Below, piece after piece: positions 5,290-13,156 of a DNA stretch of 16,324 bases. Numbering within the stretch: the stretch's first letter is position 1; each line of letters opens with the position of its first letter. Source of the DNA: an uncultured Oscillospiraceae bacterium (GTDB lineage Bacteria; Bacillota; Clostridia; Oscillospirales; Acutalibacteraceae); NCBI GenBank assembly GCA_900552605.1, contig USAR01000006.1, positions 1 to 16,324 of the forward strand, given 5' to 3'. A program made the position numbers and the translations under genes. The notes under the pieces are model-generated. The model was given only the letters and a program-made list of their open reading frames with translations. It did not search any database and was not told the DNA's origin.

Positions 5290-7482
5290 ATGATTGTTTA
5301 CAACGGTTATGGTTATACCATTCAGCTTGATGATGAACGGGGAGCACTGCTGTCCTTGCGCAGGGGAAGTAAGGAATTTGTATGTGAAGCTGCGGTTCTT
5401 CCTCTGTTTGCCATAAGACTTCGGGGAGAAAAAGGTGAAATCACCCTGCTTGACGCATATGACGCTGATTCCTGCCGGACATTGCGGGATGGCAATACAT
5501 ATTCCTTGGAGTTTGACGGTTTTTCTAAGGTCGATATTAAAGTGACAGTGAAGGTAATCTTTGAAAAGAAGATTGACTGGCGTATAGCCGTTACAAACCG
5601 CAGTGATTTATGTATTGAATGGGTTGATTTTCCGCAGATTGCCTTGCCGAATGATTTAAAGGGTGCGGGCGGAAGCAGTGAAATCTTCTGGGGCTTTAAC
5701 GAGGGCGTTGTAGTAAGCAATATTGAACAGCGGGAAAGCTCTTGGTTTCCGTATGATGAGCCTGAATATCCCAGCAAGGGAACAGCAGGTGTTTTCCCCG
5801 GCGCAATAGAAATGCCTTTCATGGCTTATTATGGGGAAAAGGGCGGTTTGTATTTCGCCGCACACGATAGAGACGGCAATGTTAAGGGCATTAATTTTCG
5901 TCCTCAGGGCGAGGGCATAAAACTGGAATACCGCCTGTTCACAGGGCTTGACGCAGGTCAGGATTTTTGTATGGATTACGGTATGGTAATGGAGTTCTTT
6001 GACGGAGACTGGTATGCTGCCGCTGATATTTACCGCAGCTGGTTTGAAGAAAAGCTTACAAAGGACTTTTTAAAGATTAGTGATAATCCGCTGATTCCCG
6101 AATGGTACGGTCAGTCACCTGTGATTGTGACGTATCCTGTCAGAGGGCTTCACGACACAGATGAAATGAACCCGAATAAGCTATTCCCGTATATAGCGGC
6201 GATGCCCCACATTGAACGGATTGCCGAAAGGTTAGACAGCCGGATAATGGTTATTCTGATGCATTGGGAGGGAACGGCTCCATGGGCGCCGCCCTTTGTC
6301 TGGCCGCCCTACGGAGGAGAAGAGGCATTGAGTGAATATGTAAATGCACTCCATAAGCAGGGCCATTTGATAGGACTTTATTGCAGCGGGCTTGGCTGGA
6401 CGTATCAAAGCAAGCTGATTAAAGAATATGATAAAAGTAAACAGTTTGCGGAGGAGGGACTGTCAGACTATATGTGTCTGTCGCCTTCGGGTGAGCTGCC
6501 ATTCTGTAACATATGCCCCGCTCAAAGAATTGGCTATGATATGTGTCCGACGCAGGATTATACGGTGAATGTAATATCGGACGCGGTAGAAAAAATGACA
6601 TCTGCCGATGTGGATTACATCCAGCTTCTGGACCAGAACCACGGCGGTACTTCTTATTTCTGCTACAGCCGTGAGCACGGGCATCCCGCTGTTCCGGGCA
6701 GGTGGCAGACTGACGCAATGAAGCGCTTACTTAATACGGTCGGGCAGTATACCCATGAAAACGGCCGGAGGATTTTACTCGGTTGTGAGTCGGCGGCGGC
6801 AGAACCATTTATTCCTTATCTGCTTTTCAGCGATAACCGCTATGAATTGGGTTTCTTTATAGGCAGGTCTGTTCCTGCTTATGCCTATGTATATCACGAA
6901 TATGTTAACAATTTTATGGGCAATCAGGTTTGCGCGGGAGAAATATTCGACCATGCCGCTTCGCCCGAAAATCTGCTTTACAGAATAGCATATGCTTTTT
7001 GTGCGGGCGATATGATGACGCTTGTTATTGATGAAAACGGTCAGATTACCTGGAACTGGGGAGAAAAGGATATGTCCGATCTGCCCGAGCAGGAGCCGGT
7101 GCTGACATTAGTCCGTAATCTTAATGCCTGGCGCAGGGATTTGGGAAAGGAATTTCTGCATTTGGGCAGAATGTCAGCTCCCTTTGCTCTTGAACTTCCT
7201 GCCCCGCTTGAGCTGAAGCTGAAAAATGGGTACAGTCTGCTTTGCGAACAGCTTTTGACAACACGCTGGCAGTCTCCTGAAGGCAAGTCCGGACAAATTA
7301 TAGTCAATTATCAGAAAGAGCCTGTTAATTGTACTGTTAATATGCAGGACGTGAAGAGCTATACGGTTTACGAAGACCCTGAGGGTATTTCGGTTGTAAA
7401 GGGAATGGCGTCCGGGGAGGGCAACTGCCGTGCAAGCCTCACGGTTCAGCCGCTTTCCGCAGTTCTGGTGACAACAGAATAA
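5290..7482 (+). CDS. DUF6259-like predicted glycoside hydrolase
   Basis: A 730-residue protein without a signal peptide or membrane segment, so it is presumably cytoplasmic. The first 250 residues are beta-rich like the N-terminal sandwich of alpha-galactosidase-type enzymes, ending with GDWYAAADIYRSWFEE (239-254), a motif seen ahead of TIM barrels in several glycosidase-like families. The middle (about 270-600) looks like the barrel: VILMHWEG (321-328), GLYCSGLGW (362-370), VDYIQLLDQNHGG (441-453) and ILLGCESAAAEPF (495-507). D448 and E500 are the best guesses for catalytic acids. The C-terminal 100 residues form a small beta domain. ATG 5290 has GAGGAG 8 bases upstream. I assign DUF6259 from overall pattern; substrate and activity are unknown. 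The divergent AraC regulator supports a sugar-related role, but no transporter gene accompanies it. Confidence 0.75.
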   Translation: MIVYNGYGYTIQLDDERGALLSLRRGSKEFVCEAAVLPLFAIRLRGEKGEITLLDAYDADSCRTLRDGNTYSLEFDGFSKVDIKVTVKVIFEKKIDWRIAVTNRSDLCIEWVDFPQIALPNDLKGAGGSSEIFWGFNEGVVVSNIEQRESSWFPYDEPEYPSKGTAGVFPGAIEMPFMAYYGEKGGLYFAAHDRDGNVKGINFRPQGEGIKLEYRLFTGLDAGQDFCMDYGMVMEFFDGDWYAAADIYRSWFEEKLTKDFLKISDNPLIPEWYGQSPVIVTYPVRGLHDTDEMNPNKLFPYIAAMPHIERIAERLDSRIMVILMHWEGTAPWAPPFVWPPYGGEEALSEYVNALHKQGHLIGLYCSGLGWTYQSKLIKEYDKSKQFAEEGLSDYMCLSPSGELPFCNICPAQRIGYDMCPTQDYTVNVISDAVEKMTSADVDYIQLLDQNHGGTSYFCYSREHGHPAVPGRWQTDAMKRLLNTVGQYTHENGRRILLGCESAAAEPFIPYLLFSDNRYELGFFIGRSVPAYAYVYHEYVNNFMGNQVCAGEIFDHAASPENLLYRIAYAFCAGDMMTLVIDENGQITWNWGEKDMSDLPEQEPVLTLVRNLNAWRRDLGKEFLHLGRMSAPFALELPAPLELKLKNGYSLLCEQLLTTRWQSPEGKSGQIIVNYQKEPVNCTVNMQDVKSYTVYEDPEGISVVKGMASGEGNCRASLTVQPLSAVLVTTE

Positions 7483-7573
7483 TTTTTATCGGCATATATA
7501 ACATAGCAGTTTCGGCATGGAAATCTGTGTTTTTATGGAATTCCTGCTGTTGCAAAATAATTAATATTTAAAG

Positions 7574-7598
7574 TGGACCGATGTCAATAAAGTAGACA
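7574..7598 (-). repeat. Probable terminal inverted repeat of the decayed IS3-family element
   Basis: A 25-base TGGACC...TAGACA sequence, reading TG at its outer end, sits just beyond the transposase remnant. IS3-family ends carry TG at their tips and have this general look, so I take it as the right end of the element. No intact partner repeat was found elsewhere in the window. Confidence 0.45.
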
Positions 7599-7607
7599 GC
7601 AAAAAAA

Positions 7608-7790
7608 TCAAACGGGCATAAACAACGCCTCTCTTTAGTTAGGAGAAAGACCGTTATTGTGAGAATGAGGTCTGACAGAATTGTAAAAACAGTTAATGTA
7701 AGTAAAAAGACTGTGAAAAAGTTCACCTAAGGATTTATAGTTACGCCTGTCGGTTTCCTCTTTTTTCAAATATTTGAAAAAGCATTCCAT
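7608..7790 (-). pseudogene. C-terminal remnant of an IS3-family transposase (OrfB)
   Basis: Reading the - strand from ATG 7790 gives 51 residues: MECFFKYLKKEETDRRNY, then SLGELFHSLFTYINCFYNS, then VRPHSHNNGLSPN and TAA at 7637-7635. This is the conserved end of the IS3 OrfB integrase domain, whose usual form is ...MESFFKTLKREE...Y.....L...I..YI..FYN..RPHS..G.LSPN. Reading past the stop gives REALF and ends at 7608; the family normally has Glu or Gln where the stop lies, so a point mutation likely made it. The upstream part of the gene with the D, D catalytic residues is gone or scrambled (7791-7958 shows nothing recognisable). The surviving Glu of the DDE triad may be the E in MECFF. Confidence 0.85.
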
Positions 7791-7958
7791 AATGTGGATA
7801 TATATTTGCGTTTATTCGGCGAGCTTGGTTTGGATCAAAGCGTTCTGATATATGACATCTGTACATACGGCAGTAACAAAACGGAACGGTTTGTGTGGTT
7901 GGTAGCATAAACCGTATAAATAAAGAATTTGGGCAGTTCATTTTTGAAAAACACTTTG

Positions 7959-7997
7959 AAAGGCGCTGTAAAAAACTTTCGTTTTTACAGCGCCTTT
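7959..7997 (-). terminator. Strong intrinsic terminator closing the - strand gene run
   Basis: The 16-base arms AAAGGCGCTGTAAAAA (7959-7974) and TTTTTACAGCGCCTTT (7982-7997) are perfect inverted copies with a 7-base loop, located 14 bases beyond the aminopeptidase stop. Mixed GC core and T-rich 3' side fit a terminator for the leftward genes. The preceding 7483-7958 holds only the IS3 remnant and unassigned AT-rich sequence. Confidence 0.85.
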
Positions 7998-8010
7998 ATA
8001 ATTTGTAAGC

Positions 8011-9411
8011 TTAGCTTTTATAAAATTCAAGTACGGTTTTGTATGTCATATAAACATCAAGCTTACCCACAACCTCAAAAGGCGCGTGCATTGAGAGCAC
8101 GGGAACGCCGAGGTCAACAACATCAACACCGAGGTTGGCAATATACATAGCCACGGTTCCGCCGCCGCCTATGTCAACCTTGCCGAGTTCTCCGTGCTGC
8201 CACACAATACCTGCGTTATCGAGAATTGCACGGATTTCACGAACATATTCCGCAGAAGCGTCCGAAGTGCCCGATTTTCCCCTTGCACCCGTATATTTTG
8301 TAATAACGGCACCATAGTTTACCAGAGATGCATTTCGCTTTTCCATAACGTCGGGGAAGGTGGGATCAAACGCCGCGTTCACGTCGGCTGAAAGGCATTT
8401 AGAGTTGGAAAGTGCGTGGTGAATATCTCCGCCCTCAGCTTTAGCAAGGTCATAAATAAAATATTTAAGCCAGGCGGAGTTCATTCCTGTGTTTCCGTCC
8501 GAGCCTGTTTCTTCTTTATCTGCAAGGATGGTAACGCAGGTGTGTTCAGGTGCTTCGGAATCAAGCACCGCACGAAGAGCAGGGTATGCGCAAACTCTGT
8601 CGTCGTGACCGTATGAGCCGATCATAGAGCGGTCGAGACCTACGTCGCAAGCCTTTGCCGCAGGTACAGCCTCAAGCTCGGCTGAAAGAAAATCGCTCTC
8701 TGTTATGCCGTATTTTTCGTTAAGCAGCTTTAGAATGTTCAGCTTTACAAGATCGCCGCCCTCGTCGTCTGCGATCGGGTGACTTCCCACAAGAATGTTA
8801 AGCTCTTCACCCTTGATTCCCTCAGCCAAGGTGCGCTTGCTTTGCTCGGCTGCAAGGTGCGGCAACAGATCTGTTACAACAAGCTTGGGATCATTTTCGT
8901 CTTCACCGATGCAAACGGTAACATTTGTACCGTCTTTTTTGCAAACAACACCGTGCAGAGCCAACGGAATTGTTGTCCATTGGTATTTTTTAATGCCGCC
9001 GTAATAGTGAGTTTTAAAAAGCGCAAGTTCATCGCTTTCATATAGCGGATTTGGCTTTAGATCAAGGCGCGGTGAGTCGATATGTGCAGCTGTTATGCGT
9101 ACGCCTTGCTCAACGGGTGTGCTGCCGATTATTGCAGCTGCAAGAGCCTTACCTCTGTTGTTAAAATAAACGCGGTCGCCGGCGTTGTAGCTTTTGTTGA
9201 CATCGAACGGCACAAAGCCTGCCTTTTCAAGCAGCGATACCGCAGATTTTACCGCTTCTCGCTCGGTTTTTGCCGAGTTCAAAAATTTTTTGTAATCCTC
9301 GCAAAAAGCGTCGCATTTTGCAAGCTCTTCGGCATCGGTAATTGCTCTGCCGTTTTTGCGCTCAAGCATAAGCGCATTTTTAAGCTCTTTTATATTTTTT
9401 TCGTTACTCAT
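8011..9411 (-). CDS. apeA: M18 family aminopeptidase (type 1)
   Basis: A cytosolic dinuclear-metal exopeptidase that removes N-terminal residues, with preference for acidic ones in characterised relatives. All metal and catalytic motifs are visible in 466 residues: TAAHIDSPRLDLKPNPLY (His110), SYGHDDRVCAYPAL (Asp270), LADKEETGSDGNTG (Glu300/Glu301), LSADVNAAFDP (Asp343) and LSMHAPFE (His442). The length matches the clostridial type 1 group (apeA) better than the roughly 430-residue type 2. ATG 9411 has AAGGAG 10 bases upstream, inside the end of the transglycosylase gene, and starts 2 bases past that gene's stop, so the two are probably translationally coupled. It is the last gene before the terminator and likely recycles peptides. 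Confidence 0.95.
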   Translation of the reverse strand: MSNEKNIKELKNALMLERKNGRAITDAEELAKCDAFCEDYKKFLNSAKTEREAVKSAVSLLEKAGFVPFDVNKSYNAGDRVYFNNRGKALAAAIIGSTPVEQGVRITAAHIDSPRLDLKPNPLYESDELALFKTHYYGGIKKYQWTTIPLALHGVVCKKDGTNVTVCIGEDENDPKLVVTDLLPHLAAEQSKRTLAEGIKGEELNILVGSHPIADDEGGDLVKLNILKLLNEKYGITESDFLSAELEAVPAAKACDVGLDRSMIGSYGHDDRVCAYPALRAVLDSEAPEHTCVTILADKEETGSDGNTGMNSAWLKYFIYDLAKAEGGDIHHALSNSKCLSADVNAAFDPTFPDVMEKRNASLVNYGAVITKYTGARGKSGTSDASAEYVREIRAILDNAGIVWQHGELGKVDIGGGGTVAMYIANLGVDVVDLGVPVLSMHAPFEVVGKLDVYMTYKTVLEFYKS

Positions 9412-9413
9412 AA

Positions 9414-10013
9414 TTATTCTGCTCCTTGTGAATTAAAATCATATAGTTTATTATACCGCTCCTCTGCGGTAATTACCTTTTTAATGTGGTTCTCGGTTTC
9501 GCTGTACGGCGTTTTTAAAAGAGTTTTGCCGTCGGCAGAATATTCGCTGTCTGAAAGCCACTCTTTAACTTTAGCCGGACCTGCGTTGTATGCCGCAATA
9601 ACCTCGGCCCTTGTGCCGAATTGCTCTGTTAAATACGAGAGGTAGTAAATGCCGCATCTAAGATTTGTTTCTGGGTCGCAAAGCAGGTCGTCGGACAGTT
9701 CCTTGCCGTAAATTTTTGAACACAGCCAATTGTATGTGTCATCGGTCAGCTGCATAAGTCCTCTTGCACCTGCTGCCGATTCCGCCGAGGGGTCAAAGTT
9801 GCTTTCGCACTTTACCATAGCATAGCAAAAGGCAATATCAACGCCGTAATCTTTACTGTATTTTTCAATATATTCTGAATACTTTGTGGGATAGATCTGC
9901 TTGCCGATATACGCAAACAGCTTGTCACCGAGCAGCAGTAAGGCAACAATAACTAATATGAGTGCTGCAAGCTTGCGAAATATTCTGCCGCTGAGAGTTG
10001 ATATTATTCTCAA
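9414..10013 (-). CDS. Membrane-anchored Slt-type lytic transglycosylase
   Basis: A 199-residue murein lytic transglycosylase that cleaves the MurNAc-GlcNAc bond with formation of 1,6-anhydro ends. A hydrophobic segment at residues 15-30 is a signal anchor, so the enzyme faces the wall. The goose-lysozyme-like catalytic domain shows ESNFDPSAESAAGARGLMQL with catalytic Glu70, GLMQ at 85-88 and AYNAGPAKVKEWL from 141, all standard for family 1. The start is a TTG at 10013-10011, chosen because GGAGG lies 7 bases upstream and no in-frame ATG precedes the anchor. It follows coaE by 15 bases. This gene order, coaE then slt, is common in clostridia. It is short because it lacks the helical superhelix of proteobacterial Slt70. 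Confidence 0.93.
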   Translation of the reverse strand: MRIISTLSGRIFRKLAALILVIVALLLLGDKLFAYIGKQIYPTKYSEYIEKYSKDYGVDIAFCYAMVKCESNFDPSAESAAGARGLMQLTDDTYNWLCSKIYGKELSDDLLCDPETNLRCGIYYLSYLTEQFGTRAEVIAAYNAGPAKVKEWLSDSEYSADGKTLLKTPYSETENHIKKVITAEERYNKLYDFNSQGAE

Positions 10014-10028
10014 GTTGCCGCCTCCGTT

Positions 10029-10616
10029 TCAAGCAAAAAAACTTTTAAAAAGCTTATCACATTCTTTCTGAAAATCCTGTTCACTGCCGTCGTTTATTAA
10101 AATGCAGTCGCAATGCTCTAAGTAAAAATCGTCGCTTTTACCGGCATTCATTCTAAGCTCTGCCGCGTCCTTTGTAATGCCGTCGCGATTCATAATCCTT
10201 TTAAGCCTTAGTTCTTTCGGCGCCAAAACGCCTATTATCTTGAAGCAAAGGCTGTCTGCCTTTGCTTCAAACAGCGTAGGTGCGTCAAGTAAAATAAGTT
10301 TTGCGCCGTCGCTTTCAAGAACCGCAATTTTTCTTGCAATAAGATTTTTGATGTACGGCAACATAACACTGTTAAGCTTTTTTGTGCATTCTTGATTTTT
10401 AAAAGCGGCTGCCGCCAGCTTTTTGCGATCAAGACTGCCGTCTTTATTCAGCACATTGCCGAATTCAAAACATATTTTTTCAAGCAGCGGTGAGCCTTTT
10501 TTTACAGCCTCGCGTGCTGCAAGATCTGCGTCTATAATCTTAAATCCAAACGCTTCGGCTGTGCGTGAAGCCGTGGATTTTCCTGCGCCCGTCGGCCCTG
10601 TTAAACCGATTACCAT
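10029..10616 (-). CDS. coaE: Dephospho-CoA kinase
   Basis: The last enzyme of coenzyme A biosynthesis, phosphorylating the 3'-OH of dephospho-CoA with ATP in the cytoplasm. At 195 residues it is the usual size. The N-terminus has the Walker A loop GPTGAGKST (7-15), followed by FKIIDADLAAREAV (Asp in the DAD motif positions the acceptor), then LILLDAPTLFEA and the ELRLKRIMNRDG lid-region pattern. A weak AAGGG site lies about 10 bases upstream of ATG 10616. It sits 13 bases after copZ, so the copper genes probably read into it. Confidence 0.95.
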   Translation of the reverse strand: MVIGLTGPTGAGKSTASRTAEAFGFKIIDADLAAREAVKKGSPLLEKICFEFGNVLNKDGSLDRKKLAAAAFKNQECTKKLNSVMLPYIKNLIARKIAVLESDGAKLILLDAPTLFEAKADSLCFKIIGVLAPKELRLKRIMNRDGITKDAAELRMNAGKSDDFYLEHCDCILINDGSEQDFQKECDKLFKSFFA

Positions 10617-10629
10617 ATTTACACTACCC

Positions 10630-10848
10630 TTAAATTACCTCAGCGTCATATCCCGCATCATCAAGAGCGTCTATCATTGCTCTTGTGTCTGCAAGATCAC
10701 CGTGAGTAACGGTAACCTTTTTAGTGCCGAGATCAACCTCAACACTTTCAACAAATTTAATTTGAGAAAGCGCTTTTTTAACATTTTCTTCGCAGTGACT
10801 GCACGCCATTTCGGGAACATACAGCACGGTTTTTGTCAACTCTTTCAT
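10630..10848 (-). CDS. copZ: CopZ-like copper chaperone (HMA domain)
   Basis: A 72-residue single heavy-metal-associated domain. The MACSHC motif (residues 14-19, MxCxxC type) provides two Cys ligands for Cu(I), and the rest follows the beta-alpha-beta-beta-alpha-beta ferredoxin-like pattern, ending DALDDAGYDAEV. It would deliver Cu(I) to CopA in the cytoplasm. ATG 10848 has AAGGAGC 8 bases upstream and lies 16 bases past the copA stop, a typical copAZ pair. The His between the cysteines (CSHC) is found in many CopZ proteins. Confidence 0.92.
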   Translation of the reverse strand: MKELTKTVLYVPEMACSHCEENVKKALSQIKFVESVEVDLGTKKVTVTHGDLADTRAMIDALDDAGYDAEVI

Positions 10849-10864
10849 TTATGTTTGCTCCTTT

Positions 10865-13075
10865 TTATTTAAATCTTCTTAATCTTAATGCGTTGCAAAG
10901 CACCGAAACCGAGGAAAGCGACATTGCCGCCGCCGCTATCATTGGGTTTAAAAGCGGTCCGCCGAAGGCATAAAGCAAGCCTGCGGCAATCGGGATTCCC
11001 GCGGTGTTATATGCAAATGCCCAAAAAAGGTTTTGTTTAATGTTTCTTATCGTGGCTTTTGAAAGCCTTATTGCTTCCGGCACATCACAAAGGTCGGAAT
11101 GAATAAGCACAATATCCGCCGATTCAAGCGCGATATCGGTGCCGCTGCCGATAGCGATTCCGACATCTGCAACTGCGAGCGCCGGCGCGTCGTTAATGCC
11201 GTCGCCGACCATTGCAACCGTCTCGCCTTCAGCCTTGATTTTTTCAACCTCGCTTGCTTTTTTATCCGGCAGCACACCTGCCACAACGTGTTTAATTCCG
11301 ACTTCGTCTGCAACACTCTTTGCTGTACGCGGATCGTCGCCTGTCAGCATAACTGTTTTAATATTCAGTTTATTAAGACTTTCAATTGCCTTTCGGCTTG
11401 TGAATTTTATTGCGTCCGCAACCGCGGCAACGCACAAAAGCTTGCCGTCGTACGCCGCAATAAGCGGAGTCTTGCCGTTTTCGGCAAAATCTGTTGCCGC
11501 ATTTTCGGCAGCTTTTGTATCAATGCCGTTATCCGTGATAAGTGCACGGTTTCCGATAATGAGGCGCTTTCCGTTAACGGTTGCCGCAACGCCTTTTCCT
11601 GTTATACTTTCAAAATCCGATGCGGTGGAATACCGCAGTCCCTTTTCTTTTGCAGAGCGTACAACGGCAGCACCCAAGGGGTGCTCGGAGAACATTTCCG
11701 CGCTTGCCAGCATCTCAAGACAGGTGTTTTCATCAATGTCATCAAGCATTGTGATATCGGTAACATACGGTGTGCCGCAGGTAACAGTACCTGTTTTATC
11801 AAGCACAACGGTGGTGATTTTGTGTGCGGTTTCAAGCGCCGCGCCGCTCTTTATAAGAATACCTTTTTCGGCACCCTTGCCGGTGCCTACCATAATTGCT
11901 GTGGGGGTTGCAAGACCGAGCGCGCAGGGGCAGGCGATAACAAGAACGGAAACCGTTGCGGTGAGAGCCTGCTGTATTCCTGCTCCGCAAAGAAGCCAGA
12001 TAACAAGCACTGCCGCCGCAATTGCCATAACGGTCGGCACAAATATTCCCGCAACCTTGTCGGCAACTCGAGCAATAGGTGCTTTTGTGCCTTGCGCGTT
12101 TTCCACAAGCTCCACAATTCCGGAAAGAACTGTGCCGCGACCGACCTTTTCTGTTTTAACGATAATTGTGCCGCTTTGGTTTATTGTAGCGGCAAAAACC
12201 TTGTCGTTCTTTTTCTTTTTAACGGGCAGGCTTTCACCTGTCAGCATAGATTCGTCGATTTCGGAGACGCCGTCCGTAACAACACCGTCAACAGGCACTC
12301 TCGCACCCGGTTTAATAATTATAAGGTCACCTGTTTCAACTTCACCCGCAGAAACAACGGTTTCTTTTCCGTCTTTAAGCACAACTGCGGTGTCGGGTAC
12401 AAGCGACATAAGCTTTTTAACCGCGCCCGAGGTTTTGCCGACAGATACCGCTTCAAGCGTTTTGCCAAGCATTATAAGCGTTAATATAACACCGACAGAT
12501 TCAAAATAAAGTCCGTGCACTGCATGCATATCGCCGCCCGCAATTTTAAAAACAGAATAAAGGCTGAAACCGAAAGCTGCCGCCGTGCCGATGCTTATAA
12601 GGCTGTCCATATTTGGACTTCCCGTTAAAAGCGCCTTAACGCCGACCGTGTAAAATTTATAGCCTGCCGCAATAACCGGCACAGTAAGCGCAAGCTGAGT
12701 GAGAGCATATCTCAGCGGAAAATCGTGAGGGGAGATAAAAGAGGGGACAGGAAGACCTATCATCGGTCCCATTGCAAGATAGAGCAGCGGCAGTGCAAAC
12801 AAAGCTGAAAATCCAAGCCTTATCCATCGCTTCTTAAGTTGCTTTTCAGCGTTGTTATCGTCTTTGCCGCGATAGACCTTTGCACCGTATCCGGCTTTTT
12901 TAACGGCGTTTATAATCTGCTCCGCCGTAACACTGTTGTCTGTTTCGGCTGTCAGCCGTGCCGCAACCAAATTGACGTTGCATTCGTTAACACCCGGTAA
13001 CCTTGCCACAACCTTTTCAACCCTTGCTGAGCAGGCGGCACAGGTCATTCCCGTTATTTTAAATTCCTGTTTCAT
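10865..13075 (-). CDS. copA: Copper-exporting P1B-type ATPase
   Basis: A 736-residue Cu(I) efflux pump of the cytoplasmic membrane. In order: one N-terminal HMA domain with GMTCAACS (Cys12, Cys15); two leading helices (86-105 and 120-140) plus further pairs; the A-domain TGES at 279-282; the metal-site CPC at 382-384 in the sixth helix; phosphorylation motif DKTGT at 426-430; SEHPLG at 463-468; GDGINDAP at 624-631; and YN (689-690) with MSLSS (718-722) in the last helices, which together define Cu(I) specificity (P1B-1). ATG 13075 follows a strong AAGGAGGGGG site. It forms a pair with copZ downstream. No CsoR or CopY regulator gene and no recognised copper operator are in the window; the 80 bases upstream hold only a GCTTTAAAGC palindrome at 13144-13153. 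Confidence 0.97.
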   Translation of the reverse strand: MKQEFKITGMTCAACSARVEKVVARLPGVNECNVNLVAARLTAETDNSVTAEQIINAVKKAGYGAKVYRGKDDNNAEKQLKKRWIRLGFSALFALPLLYLAMGPMIGLPVPSFISPHDFPLRYALTQLALTVPVIAAGYKFYTVGVKALLTGSPNMDSLISIGTAAAFGFSLYSVFKIAGGDMHAVHGLYFESVGVILTLIMLGKTLEAVSVGKTSGAVKKLMSLVPDTAVVLKDGKETVVSAGEVETGDLIIIKPGARVPVDGVVTDGVSEIDESMLTGESLPVKKKKNDKVFAATINQSGTIIVKTEKVGRGTVLSGIVELVENAQGTKAPIARVADKVAGIFVPTVMAIAAAVLVIWLLCGAGIQQALTATVSVLVIACPCALGLATPTAIMVGTGKGAEKGILIKSGAALETAHKITTVVLDKTGTVTCGTPYVTDITMLDDIDENTCLEMLASAEMFSEHPLGAAVVRSAKEKGLRYSTASDFESITGKGVAATVNGKRLIIGNRALITDNGIDTKAAENAATDFAENGKTPLIAAYDGKLLCVAAVADAIKFTSRKAIESLNKLNIKTVMLTGDDPRTAKSVADEVGIKHVVAGVLPDKKASEVEKIKAEGETVAMVGDGINDAPALAVADVGIAIGSGTDIALESADIVLIHSDLCDVPEAIRLSKATIRNIKQNLFWAFAYNTAGIPIAAGLLYAFGGPLLNPMIAAAAMSLSSVSVLCNALRLRRFK

Positions 13076-13156
13076 TTTGTTTTCCCCCTCCTTCTTGTAT
13101 TTGCTGAAGAATTTTATTTTGAAGTCGTTTATTTTAAAAAGCAGCTTTAAAGCAGT

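Noticed and set aside
11099..12509. Two long open frames on the + strand (over 450 codons each) opposite copA
   Set aside because: They lie wholly antisense to copA, have Ser/Thr/Ala- or Cys/Asn-rich compositions typical of shadow frames, and lack family motifs or ribosome binding sites. copA has every expected motif.
13076..13156. Promoter and copper operator upstream of copA
   Set aside because: The best -35/-10 pair on the - strand (TTAAAC, 18 bases, TAAAAT) matches the -35 consensus poorly, and no CsoR- or CopY-like site was seen.
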